Origin: Gigaspora margarita
Taxonomy: Eukaryota; Glomeromycota; Glomeromycetes; Diversisporales; Gigasporaceae
Direction of reading: 5' to 3'
Assembly (NCBI GenBank): GCA_009809945.1
Contig: WTPW01000794.1
Span: 138,004-202,003 of the forward strand
DNA length: 64,000 nt
Every line of letters begins with the position of its first letter. Position 1 is the first letter of the stretch. The notes below the pieces were generated by a model. That model did no database searches and was not told where the DNA came from. It worked only from the letters and a program-made list of their open reading frames with translations. Shown here in pieces: positions 47,436 through 59,334 of this stretch. A program made the translations under genes and the position numbers.

Positions 47436-48723
47436 CCTATTGCTATCTGTACGCAAAAGTTTAGGGCTGAATGGCTAAAGATCATGAAACTGACACTTTT
47501 TGAGATAAAAGCATATACCTTTCTTGTTTCGCTTATATATGTGCTTGATATAATATAAAATAAATAGATCATTCCAATAACGATGTGTCAATAGATATTA
47601 TATTATATTAAGATATTATATTTAAAAAAAAACAGAATTTAATGCTAATAAACAAATAAATAATATCAGAATTGTAAAAAATAAGCTTTAATAAGTTTTT
47701 TTTATCATTATTTAAAAAAAATTTTTTATTATAAAAAAAAAAAAGCCGTGTAGCTAGGTCACTAACCACCATCCCATAATATGAAAACCAAGTGTATAAT
47801 TTTGTGCGGCCTAATTGTACCAGTAATAGAGATTGTACCCGTTGGGAAAACCTCTACCCGGTTACTATTAAATTACCTGGATATTCAGATAAATTACTAT
47901 GTCACACAATTGCAAGTTCTACCCAGGTACAATCACTAACCAGTAATTATTCTCTATGAAACTTAATACCATATTTCAACCAAGAATTAATACATATAAG
48001 AGCTTGTATACTCTTATCAGATAATTATAAATGTTTAGCCTGAATTGTGTCACCTGCTTTGGAGAAAACCTGTTCAGAGGGTACTGAAGAAGACTGGATG
48101 GCTAAATAATCTTTAGCCATCCTAGATAGATTAGGAAAATGTGAACAATTAAGTTTTCACTAGTTTAAAGGATCAATGTCCATAGACGTAATAGCCTCAG
48201 ATAAGTATTGGTTAAATTCATTTGTCCTATTACTGGTTATATTCGTTTTTCATTTTTTTTGAACAATTTTTTCTGTGTAGGTTAAATTTAATGTTTCTGA
48301 ATTAGTAGACGAATTACTAAAAGAAAGAGCTGAATATTCAGTTCTAAAAATGTTATTAAAAATAGCATGATTTGTTTCAGTACTTATATCATCTGGCATT
48401 AGCTCTGGTTTAATTTGGAAGTCAAGAATAGCAGCTATAAAAGCTGTTTTATCATAGATTTCATTAGTATACTTTTGAATTTTATCTAACATTTGGGTTG
48501 TAGCTACTTTTAGGAATTCTGGACCTGTTAAATTCTGAATATATAATGAAATAGTATCAACAATATCATTAATTAGTAGAATTGAAATGCCTAATGTTGT
48601 ATATGAACTACCAGAAAGAACACTAGTAGTTTCATAAAATGGTTGAAGAAATTGTATGGTGGCTTGAAGATTGGATTCTTCTTGTGATGTAAGTTTATAT
48701 TTATTAAGATTTTTATTGTGTCT

Positions 48724-48739
48724 AATAAGAGCTGCAATT
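48724..48739. repeat. LINE target-site duplication, 5' copy
   Basis: AATAAGAGCTGCAATT is identical to 56413-56428. Removing the LINE plus one copy restores the transposase reading between QATIQFLQ-side and ITMLTTIAALI-side segments. Confidence 0.9.
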
Positions 48740-48992
48740 AAAAAACTCTTTCCCGTACATCTGAAAATCCTAAGTAAACAAACACAATATAGTAGAAAAA
48801 GAGTAAAACTTGGTGCGACAAAGATTCACAGACTAATTTTATTAATTAATTAACTAAGTAAATAACAACAACAAAAGTCTCTAGTCAATAAACAAACTGA
48901 GTAAGAAGAGGAAGAAAAGAACTAAAACTAACAACTTCCAAACAACAACAAAAGAAGAAGAGGGCCTTTGGGCCACAAAAGAGTTTGAATTT

Positions 48993-51179
48993 ATGGATCC
49001 GGCAGAGGTTTTCGAAGCAGTTCAGAAAAGCTGTAATGAAAGACTAAGTCAACAGTCTGAAGAAAATAATGCGAAGAAAGTCAAGAGTTCGCACGAAGGA
49101 ATATTAAAGAATAGCAATAAAAACGTAAATAATGCTTTGAATATGCAGATTGATGAAATAACGCAATCATCACAACAAACGATAGAATTAACACAACTGA
49201 CAACAACAAATGACTTAAATGGGACATTATGTCATCAGAAATTCAATCGATCACAACAAACGACCAAATCAAGCTCAATACGATACCAGCAAGTAATTTT
49301 CTAGAAAGTTCGATGTCAAAACAACAACCTATTCCACGTGACGAGAATATTAGTGATACCGTTGATACTAGTACCAACATGGAGATAGAAAATGAAGTGC
49401 AACAAAATAGCATTGTTTTAAAAAAGGTCGAGAAAAACTAGCAAAAAAGTAAGCAACAAATGCCTTCATATAGCGCAGTAGTTTCAGGAAGAAAGAATGT
49501 AGAACAAAAAAAAATTGGAAGAAAGATGCAACAAAAATAGGCTTCTAAAAAATAAAATGTTAAAGGTAAAGAGCAAGGTAACCAAAGAGTGTTTCAACAT
49601 CGAGGAATGGATTATCGACAAAATAATTGAGGCTTTCAAAACAAAAGAGTTGATCTTGGAATTCGTTAAACACAAGTTAGAAACCAAAACTACAAATATG
49701 AAAATACCGCCTGCGATTGAGACCAAGTTAAAATATCAGGACAGGGCCTTTTTCAGATGTTTTACAAACAGACAAGAGACACGTCTGGCACACCAAAAGG
49801 AATTCATACACCTTCTAGGAAGGGCGACACAGAGATATAAAGATGCATATAGGGCATATGTAATAAATAGGAAGAACAAGGATCAGATTTACGATAAATT
49901 GAGGAAGAAACTGGGAATTGATTTTCTAACAAATACTGATCTCATTGTGTTGAATGCTTTCGAAATAACTTAGTTGCTATTCTTTGTAGCGGGCTTTGCG
50001 AGATTATAAAACGATCTAAATTTTGAAATTTTGAGAAGGGCAAAAAATGAGCTAAAGAGTGATTTATTGATTCAATTACCGGAACATTACAATATGATTC
50101 CTAAAGAGATTCGTGAAGAACTAGAATATCCATTACCAGTTAGAGATCAAAGGTTCATAGGTGAAGTAGTAAGTAGTCTGAGAGCAATTTACAAATTTGA
50201 AAGACTGCCTGAGATATACATAGAGGACAGAAGAGAACCAATACCAGAATCACTGAGAGAACTTAGAGAGGAGTTCAAAAAATTATTTCCTGTAATGAAA
50301 AGGGCAAATCTGAAACAGATTAAAGAATGGAAAGAAGATTTGAGAAAGTACTACACATTCTCTCAACTACCTAATTCATACTTTGTCTTACCACTAAAGA
50401 AACTAGAGCTACCACTAGCGTATCAAGATTTGACTCTGAGTCTAAGAAAAATATTTCCTTTTTGCCCTAGAGATGTTGAAGATTTTCAAGAACATGTGAG
50501 AAAATTGAGAACAGTATATGCTTTTAAATATCTTCCAAACGATTATGTGATCAACAAAAAGAAACTACCTGAGAATCCATTGGATTTAAAGATTGACATT
50601 GAGGGAGGTTTCTCAATTAAAAATAAAACTGAGGCATTGAATTTCTTGAAATCAATCCCAAGATATTACAGAATACCAAATTCTATACTAGCAACATATA
50701 TCGAGATTAACTATACAGAATTAGAAGACTTGCCCACGGCTTGGAACGAAGTGCACAAGATGAATTTAACCTTACCAATCACAAGTACGAAAGAGTTAAG
50801 AATAGCAGTTCAGGCCTTGAGGGAATACTATTTCTTTCACAAAATACCTAAGGAGTGGATTAGTATTAAAGAGAAAAATAACAAAAGTAAAGAGAATTTG
50901 AAGTTGAATAACTTTCCAAGCGATCTTGAAAAGTTGAACAAAAAATTAAAACAAAACGAACCAGACGCACAATGGTCTTTCCCAATTAAGACACAAGAAG
51001 ATGTACCTGAAGCTTTGAACTATCTACGAGAAAAGTATTCATGGGTAGCTGCACCAGAATGGGTATTCGAAATTGAAGAATTACCTGAACCAAAATGGGA
51101 TATATTCAACAAGCAAGAAATCACAGCTAGTTGGGATGACGTGAAAATGGACAACTCTAATAATCAAGATGAACAATAG
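48993..51179 (+). pseudogene. LINE ORF1 (about 729 codons, broken) with novel C-terminal repeats
   Basis: It starts at ATG 48993 (MDPAEVFEAVQKSCNERL). The N-terminal third is Gln/Asn/Ser/Thr-rich and disordered-looking. The frame shifts at about 49230-49300 and returns near a poly-A run (49504-49513); stops follow at 49971 and 50007. From 50010 the frame is open for over 385 codons to the stop at 51177. This part has six copies of an LR-x2-Y-x-(F/Y)-x2-(L/I)P-x2-(Y/W) motif at codons 50, 104, 159, 206, 263 and 332 counted from 50031, spaced 47-69 residues. Examples: SLRAIYKFERLPEIYI and KLRTVYAFKYLPNDYV. No CCHC knuckle or RRM is visible, unlike many ORF1 proteins. A role in binding LINE RNA is only inferred from position. 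Confidence 0.8.
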
Positions 51180-54100
51180 TAAAGTTAACATAGAAGGTTC
51201 TAGAACACAAGATGAGACAGTAAATCAGAATAATCAATACAACGATACAATGAAAAAAGAAAAAGTAACAATCAAAATAAAAGAAAAAATAGAATTCCTA
51301 TCAATGTCAACTTTGAATGTACAGTGTCTAAATTTGCCATTAAAGAGATAGTTAATTTTTGAATACATGCACAATGAAGATCTTGATATTGTGAGTGTAA
51401 CAGAAATGAAACTGGCACAAAAGGAAGATCTAAGAAGATCATTAACTAATTAGTACTTTTACGTATACATAGCAGCGACTCCAGAAGATCTAGGATTAAA
51501 AAGGGAATCGTCAATGGGAATGGCATTATTCATTAAACCTCACCTTAGACATTATATACACAATATTGAGAGCTTTCTGAGAACAGCGATCATGATAGAT
51601 TTCTTCCTATCTGGAAATTTGAGAACTCGAATAATATCAATATACCTTCCATTAGATAAAATAGAAATATCTCTTAGAACACAAGAGCAAGTAAAGAAAT
51701 GGATTTCAAACGCCAATAAGAGAAATATGAAGATAGTAGTAATGGGAGATTTTAACAGTAACAGGACAAGAGGAGATAGTCCAAAAAAGATACCAATATT
51801 CAAGACAATGAGTTTGAACAGGATGATAAGTATATTAGAAGTAAATAAGATACAAGATTATACATGGAAGAGAGACCAAATGGAATTACAAATTGATGAT
51901 ATATGGATATTTGAAGATTAGGGTATAAATATATCCTCCTAGTAATTGAAGAAGTGGAGCCGTCTGGAAGCGATTACAGAATAATAAGAGTGCTTTGGAA
52001 ATTAAAGAAGAAATTTGAAGCAATAAGAAGAAAGAAGAAATCGAGGAAAGTATTTAAGTATAATGAAACAGAAGAAGACAAATAAGAGGACTTTACAACA
52101 GAAGTAAAGAGAAAGATTGAAGCACTGGAAATTAAAGAGATAAAAGATGAAGCGTCCTTAAATAAAGCCTGGCATAAACTAAATATCGCTATAAAACACT
52201 CAGCAAATAAACACATTAAGATGGTTAAAATTCAGAACAACTACTTCAGAGCAAGAATGAAGAAAGCCTCAGATTTGCACAAGGAATTAGTAAAGATAAA
52301 TAAACTAATAAGATGTCTGAAAGAGTTAAAAGCACCTTACTCATATAACGAACTATCTAAAAGACTTAACAAGAAGATAGATTTTCTGACCGGGAATCTA
52401 GGGTTAGAAATTGCTCATATAAAGGAATAGGATTTATGGAAGGAAAATCATAATTAGTTGTAGATAGTATGAAAGAGCTAAGGAAAATGATACACGTAAC
52501 AAGGCAGATCGAAAATAATAGCGAAATAAGAGAGGAAATTGATCTAGCAGTAGAGAGAAGAGAAAATAACTTTCAATCTAATACCAAAAAATGATAGATA
52601 GCATTTTAAAAAGGAAAAGAAATAGAGTTATTTTCGACAATATAAGAAAGTTGAATGAGGTGATAACTGCGAGAAAGGAATAAAAGAAGAAGTAGTAGAA
52701 CACTTTAAAAATTGGACTAAGCGGAACCCAACGAATGAGAAGTACTGGAAAGTGTGGGAAAATGAATACGAACCGGTGAACATGATCAAGAAGGAAGACT
52801 ATGAAGAGCTAATCTCGACGATAGAAATGGAAGGATTGGAGGAGTTTATAAGTGAAGCACCAAATGGAAAAGCCACAGGAGAATCAGAAATATCTAATAA
52901 GATGATTAAAAAATTATCACGAGAGGCGAAAAAAATTTTTTTAAAAATATGTAATTTCTGTCTGATGGAAGAAACTGTACCAAAAAATTGAAGGCAAGTA
53001 GTAGTATATCCTATTCCTAAGAAGAAGAACTTTGAGGGCGATTTGACACAAACCAGACCAATTACACTGATTGAACACTCAAGAAAAATCTTCATGAAAA
53101 TATTAACAAGAAGATTAAATAAGATACTAGGACAGAAGAATGTACTCAATATAAGAAATAATTCAGCTTTGCCTAATACATCAACTACGGGACCGATCCA
53201 ATAGTTAACAAACATTCAAGAATACGCATGGCTAAAAGAGAAGGAGTATTGGTTGGTCTCACAAGATATGTCGAAGGTGTACGATTCGGTTCATTTACTA
53301 TTACTTTGGAAGGCAATAAATATACCAGAAAAGTTTATAAACTTAATAAAGAACTTAATGTTAGAAAGAAAAAACACTGTTTTGACAAATTTGAGAAAAA
53401 CTAAAGTATATGAAGTGCAGGATAGTTTAGATCAAGGAGGAACAATATATTCGATACTTTGGAGAATATATTATGATCCACTAATTACGAAATTGATAGA
53501 AAATTCGAAGGTTTCTCGATAAGTGTTGAAACCCCTATGAAACGAGTACACAAAACCAGTATATCTGTATTGGCATATATGGACAATTCTTTGTGGATAG
53601 CCAATTCAAAGAGCCAACTCGAAGAAATCTTAGAAACCACATCTAGTTTCTACAAAATAACAGGGATAAGAGTTAATGTGAATCAATCGATCTTTATAAC
53701 AAACGCTAAAGGAGTGACATCGTTGCATTTTGAAGACCAAAATCTAAAAAGAAGACAACAAGATGAACCATTTAAATACCTAGGATGTTGGTTCAAAGAA
53801 TGGAAGAATCAAGACAAGATCAACAAAAAAATAATGAAGAAAGCGGAAGAGGCTATAGATAGACTTAACAAAAGTAGAATTATAGAAAAACAATATATAT
53901 ATATAGTTAATAGCGTGATAATGACTAGAATAGCATATAGGTGCCAAAATACATTTATCAAAGAATCAATGTGCGAGAATATAGATAAGAAAATTATGAG
54001 AGGCGTAAAACAAAAGGCAAGAATTGTAAGAACAGCACCTAATACATTAATGTGGCACTATAACATATACGGGCTAAACAAAATGAAAGACATTCAATAA

Positions 54101-56190
54101 CTACAACACGTGAATCAATTATGGAAAGATTTGAACAATCCAAACTGGGAAAACACACCAGCTTATATACTCTACAAGAATTACAAAATGATGCTAATAC
54201 GAATATATCTATACTGGAAGAAGAACCAGTTTTTACAAAAGAAGTGAACTGGTCTAGAACAGCGGCCGTAATAAAAGAGATGCACGAGATAGAAATAAGA
54301 CTCGTAAATGAACAAAAAATATGGCCACAACCATTAAGGGAAAAAGGAACATCTATTAACTACATAATAAAAAAGTTGAAAAAGAGAAATGACATTAAAA
54401 CAAGTATGAACAAACATGGCATAAAATATATAGAACAATAATTAGACAGAGAATGTAAAGAGTTCGTAACATGGAAAAGACTAGCACATAACTTGGGAAA
54501 AATAAGTAAGGGTAGAGAACCGAGATGGTTCGAAGAAGTTTGTGCACAGGTCATGAACAATGAGAATCCATCATTGAGTTTAATAGTACCTAATCCGTTT
54601 ACTATAAGAAACATAAAAAATGAAATAACAATCAAGAACAGATGGGTAACCAATAATGTAGGACTCGTGGGAAGAGTAAGAAAAATCGAAGACAACTTAG
54701 TAACGATAAGGCACTAGCATACGGAGAGAAATAAAATAATAAAAGCATGTAGTAGATGTAACGAACATATATCATCAAGAACAAATGCAGGAATGATAAA
54801 AATACATACACGCTTTCTGTCAGGAATTGTGGTCAACAGACAAAAGGAGATATATAGTAACATTCAAGACATAACCAAAACTTTCAGAATAAAGAAAGAA
54901 GAACCAAATTTAATATCAAGAGAACCTTTTATAGGGAAAAAACTACTAACTTCGTGGAAGCTGACGAAAATGTTCACAAACATTGAAAATGAAATTTGAA
55001 AAAAGATTGAAAAGTATAGATTAGAAATGGAAGAAGAATATGAAATTGTGGAAGAAAAAAGAAACGAGAAGAAGAATGAAAGTCCATCGATATTTTTACA
55101 AATGAGAAACAATCAAGAGGCAATTCAATTAAGGGTAGAAAGTTGGCCAACTAAGACGAAAATAGCTCTAACTGGAATAGCGTTAACATTAATACTAAGT
55201 AAAGAAAAGAAAACAGTTAGAATTAAAACTAATATAAAAGGCCTCAAAAATGAAGTAGAAAAGAAAGGAATACGGGATGAAGCCAATCCAAAGATGAAAG
55301 AAAACCTTGATCAATTATGGGAAGTAATAAGAAGAATAATAAAAATGAAAGATTTGGAAATTATCATTACACACAAAGAGGAGATGAAAAGGATCAAGAC
55401 AACAGAAAGATGGAAAATGGATATTATGGGAGAAAAAACTATAGCGAATATGTATTTTATAAATTTCGAAGGGAAATCAGTTTATTGGAACCTAAGAAGA
55501 TTCATGAAAAAATTAATCAAAGGAAAAATAATTTCAGAATGGAGTAGCCAAAATAGAGTAAAAAATATGAAGAAGAAAACGGAAATAGATTGAAGAGTCA
55601 CTTATGAAAGTTTGAATATTGAAAGTAGACCATTAGCAAGATATATGTCAACTAAAGCATCGATAATCAAATCTTTTAAGGTAAAAATGATGATAAATGA
55701 ACTACCAACTCTACTAAACATATATTATAGGAATAAGAAAAAAGAGAAAGATTCAACTTGTCTGAGTTGTGAAAATGAATATGAAAACCAAATACACTGG
55801 ATGTAGTGCAATGAAAACACATACACAATGAAGCAGGCGATCACTGAAGCCTTTAAAGAAACAAACGAAGAAAAGAAAATATCGGAGCAAGAGAGAGAAG
55901 AAGAAGGAAGAAAATATATAGAATGGTTAAGAAGAACGGAGGTCCTACTGTGTATAGTACCAAAAAAAGACATCATTCCAGGAAGCAAAAATGGGAAGAA
56001 CAAACATAAGAAAGAATTTATGAACATCCTTATGGTAAAAATATACGATAAAATTTGGAAACCTAGTAGAGAAACAATTAGTAACATACTAGAAGAGAAA
56101 GAAAGAAGTATAATAAAAGATAATATCCCGATAGAACCAACACACGGAAAGGAAACTATTAGAAACACAGCAAGAAAATACACAAAATAG
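51169..56190 (+). pseudogene. LINE ORF2: endonuclease, reverse transcriptase, RNase H remnant, zinc knuckle
   Basis: ATG 51169 overlaps the ORF1 stop. The APE-type endonuclease (51290-51921) shows STLNVQCL, DIVSVTEM (catalytic Glu), RIISIYLP and VVMGDFNS (Asp/Asn). The reverse transcriptase (about 52700-54100) shows PNGKATGESEISNKMIK, QTRPITLIEHSRKIFMKIL, VSQDMSKVYDSV (first catalytic Asp), LDQGGTIYSILWRIYY and AYMDN at 53576-53587, where the usual second Asp is Asn (one G-to-A change). Next an RNase-H-like stretch (PTKTKIALTGIALTLIL, about 55150) lacks the expected acidic residues. At the end CLSC-x8-H-x3-C (55759-55809) is the C-terminal zinc knuckle, with an internal TAG. Frames change 1-0-2-1 and many TAG/TAA/TGA stops occur. 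Non-functional. Confidence 0.88.
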
Positions 56191-56363
56191 AAGAAATCTT
56201 TTATCGAAAATAACAAGAAGGTAGATACAATCGAAGACTATGACTGAGAAGGTCTATAACCTGTCTTAGCAAAGCTCAGGTTGGGAGTAATGTAGCTCTA
56301 GTCTCTTTTTCCGTTATAACATAGTAATTGTAAAAGCATTGTAATATGAATTTATAAATTATT

Positions 56364-56369
56364 AATAAA
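56364..56369 (+). promoter_or_regulatory. AATAAA polyadenylation signal of the LINE
   Basis: The hexamer lies about 28 nt before the 16-nt poly-A tail, the expected spacing for 3' processing of the LINE transcript. Confidence 0.6.
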
Positions 56370-57619
56370 ATTGGAAGAGAGAATGGACCTCGCTTTAAAA
56401 AAAAAAAAAAAAAATAAGAGCTGCAATTGTTGTAAGCATAGTTATATAGACTGAAAGCATTAGGTATGTACTGTTCCACCATATTGAAACATTCTGTGAA
56501 ATTTTTTGTGTTGCTTCACCTTCTCAAACTGATTGCCTGAGCTCTTTTAATTCTTGAGTTAAAGACGATTAGGCAGAGATAGCTTTAACCAAGTTACACA
56601 CCTTTTCGATTAATGATTTAATAGGTGATAAACCACTCGTGATGATAAGATTTAGTATATGAGCTAAACAACGACAAGGTAAGAAATAAAAAAGATGATT
56701 TTGTAAAATAAGATTCTCTTTTAACAATCGCATTGCCGAGATCATATTAGAGCCACCGTCAGTAGTAGCACAAAGAATTTTATCAGTAATATTAAAGCTG
56801 CAAAAACAGAACGCAATTGTATATCAATTTCTTTGCCAGTATGGGGATGGGGAAGCATGCAAATATCAAGTAAAATTTTATTAAGTTTCCATTCATTATC
56901 TATCTAATGTGCCATAATGCAAAGAAAGGGCACATTAGCACAATAGGTTCAAATATCTAATGTTATGGAGATTTTACTAGAAGCCTGATTCAAAAGAATT
57001 TTGACGTCTTTCTGCATTATAATGAAAGCACTTTGAATAGTAGACTTTATAGTTTCACAAGAAAGTAAATCGACATTTGCATTGAGATATCGAAGTACAG
57101 TAGCAAATAATTCGCTTGAAATGATTAAAAAGGGTAATGTATCTGATACAATCCATTTAGCAACTAACATATGAAGTTTAGTTTTTTGAGCCGGTGTTAA
57201 CATTTGATTTGAAATTGTCATTTCAGGTGTAAAAGTAAGAAGCTGCTGACTTGAAGGTGGTTTAGTCGTATTCCAGCCTGGGTGCTAAGAATTGAGGTAT
57301 TTGCATAAATTACCAGTTGCTATAGTTATACTGAATTTGTTTTTACAAAAACTACAAATTACCATATTGTTATCGATAGTTTTTTGTGAAAAATATGGTG
57401 AAACAGGGGATCTAGGTTTAAAATTTTTTTTTTTATTTGAAATAATAGGGGTAACCGAAGTAACTGGAAGATTGAATGCAGTATTACTATTACTCATAGT
57501 AGTAGTACTTGTAGCTGCATCGTCATCAGAAACTTGTAAAACATCCTAAGACATAGAAGAGGTAAGATTAGAAGCATTAGTATTATAAAGATCATCAATA
57601 TCAGTATCCATTATACAGT

Positions 57620-58590
57620 AATGATTGTAAGTAAAATTTTAAATAAATGTGAAATTAGGAATAAATATGAAATTGGGCAAATAAATTTTTGATTCCTTTT
57701 ATACTTATTAATTGTAAACTGAATGAAATTCCATACCAAAAAATTTTTAGTGCTTAGAATTGGATCTTGAGGCTATGCATGAAATTTTATTTTGCTTTCT
57801 TCTTATTTTTTTAAAAGAAAGGTCTAATTTTTTTTTTGCATAAATTGTACTATCGAAGATAAAGATAAATCAGCTAATAATCAAGCTGGCTTCCTAAGCT
57901 AGTTATTATCGGCTTGAGATAGCTTTGCTCCAAAACTATGGTTAAAGTTTTAAAACCATTGTTAAAGTTTCAAAGCCACTGTGCTAAGGTTTCAAAGCCA
58001 CCAATACCATGATTAAACTGGCTTGATTTTCAGCTCATCATTTTTATTTTCAAATCAATACTCAAATCATTAGTAGATTTTTAGCAACTTTAATATTGTG
58101 CGAATGGTTAAAAAAATACAGAGAGTACATATTATACTATGTGATAATTGGTTAATAGCATAAATGATTTCTGTGAATATAAGAGAATAAATGCTAATAA
58201 ATTTTTAGCCAACTAGCTAAATGCATCTGATTTGGTAAAGTATTTTGTTAAGTAGAATTTTCAATTTAAGCAGTTCTATATGCAAATAAATAGTTTTATT
58301 ATAACATATTACTGCCCCAGTTTTATTTTATATTTAAGTCGAATCATATAATTTAAGTATTAAAATAGTTACTATTAAAGTTTAGCGGCACAGCCTTTAA
58401 TTAATATCAAGCCTAATCTGATTATCTATTTAGCTAGCATTTGACATATAGTACATAATTTATTTTTTTTTTTTAGTAAAATATTTGTCATATTAAAGCA
58501 TATACATTACTACGTTACCTAAACTATCATAGTATTTTAACTACTTACTATTGGATGATGGTTATATGATACGAATTAATCAGCTTTCAG
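57620..58590. other. 5' non-coding region of the large hAT
   Basis: AT-rich sequence between transposase start and right subterminal repeats. Repeats of GGTTAAAGTTT(C)AAAGCCA at 57930-58010 are seen. No other ORF. It probably contains the transposase promoter, but no element can be picked out. Confidence 0.5.
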
Positions 58591-59334
58591 CTTCATATCG
58601 GCTTTAAGAATCTAGAACTGAGCCATTTAGAGCTAATACTTTATCAGTAAGCCCAGAGCTGAGCCATTAATCAGCTTAGCTTAGCCGTTTGGCTTTTGGC
58701 TTGGCTCAAGCCATTTGAATCACTAACGGCTACTATGGTCACGTCCATTGTAGTTATAGCATTTTCAATAATGCAATACAATATGACAGTCTGTAAATAA
58801 TACAGAATAAGAAAAATTTTAAATTAGAAATATTGATTATATTCCAACACAAATAATATAATCTTAACCAATCTAATATGCCTAATACAATACAATACGA
58901 CAGTCTGTAAGTAATACAGAATAAAAAAATTTTTAAATCAGAAATCTCAATTATATTCCAACACAAATAACATAATCTTAACCAATCTATATACAATACA
59001 ATATGACAGTCTATAAGTAATACAGAATAAGAAAATTTTTAAATCAGAAATGTTAATTATATTCCTAACACAAATAATAAAACTTTAACTAATCTACATA
59101 TCTAATACAATACAATATGACAGTTTGTAAATAATACAGAATAAGAAAATTTTTAAATCAGAAATATTACTTATATTTTAATACAAATAACATAACTTTA
59201 ACTAATCTACATACCTGTTGTTGTTGTAGTGGCAGAGTAAAAGATAGTATCTGACATGCATAGTAGTTGTTTATAGCTGTTATAGTTGTATCCATCATAG
59301 TTATAGCTTTTTTAATGATACAATACAATATGAT

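Larger units (their letters stand above)
48740..56412 (+). mobile_element. Full-length non-LTR retrotransposon (LINE), 7.7 kb
   Basis: The element lies between 16-bp duplications (48724-48739, 56413-56428) and ends with AATAAA at about 56364 and a poly-A run (56397-56412). It has a 253-bp 5' region, ORF1 (48993-51179) and ORF2 (51169-56190) overlapping by 11 nt. ORF2 order is endonuclease, reverse transcriptase, RNase-H-like remnant and zinc knuckle, as in the I/Tad-like group. Purine-rich coding strand. All ORFs contain stops or shifts, so it is dead, yet its 5' end is intact. It inserted into an already resident hAT transposase gene. Confidence 0.92.
47947..57611 (-). pseudogene. hAT transposase (BED finger, hATC), split by a LINE
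   Basis: The reading starts at ATG 57611 (MDTDIDDLYNTNASNL). A BED-type finger follows: VICSFCKNKFSI gives the CxxC pair, but the downstream His region is broken by a stop. The core then shows WKLNKILLDICMLPHPHTG, TTDGGSNM near 56755 (catalytic Asp context) and FLPCRCLAHILNLII. After the LINE (rejoin at 48739) come FLQPFYETTSVLSG (catalytic Glu context), and the hATC dimerisation domain with RMAKDYLAIQSSSVPSEQVF near 48100 and QALICINSWLKY. The stop is at 47947-47949. Spliced length is about 660 codons, normal for the family. At least two frameshifts (about 56915 and 56795) and several stops are seen; in hATC the usual Trp-Trp is replaced by two stop codons. Not functional. Confidence 0.9.
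43620..58725 (-). mobile_element. Large hAT transposon, 15.1 kb with nested insertions
   Basis: TIRs TAGACATACAAATGGCTTAG at the left and TAGTGATTCAAATGGCTTGA in reverse complement at the right are flanked by the perfect 8-bp duplication ACGGCTAC (43612-43619, 58726-58733). GAGCTGAGCC, AAGCCATTTG and GCTTAGC(T)C words repeat at both subterminal regions (43625-43750, 58590-58715). Inside is a minus-strand hAT transposase relic (57611-47947). Removing the LINE leaves about 7.4 kb. The 4.3 kb between transposase end and left TIR holds tandem repeats and a nested hAT MITE. The flanks join as a minisatellite spacer (ACGGCTAC then TATGGT..GTCC), supporting the boundaries. Confidence 0.9.

Noticed and set aside
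51552-56216. Long minus-strand ORFs inside the LINE
   Set aside because: They are hydrophobic mirror frames of the purine-rich ORF2 coding strand.
58754-58996. 80-codon minus-strand ORF with internal repeats
   Set aside because: It is two units of the 115-bp minisatellite read through by chance.
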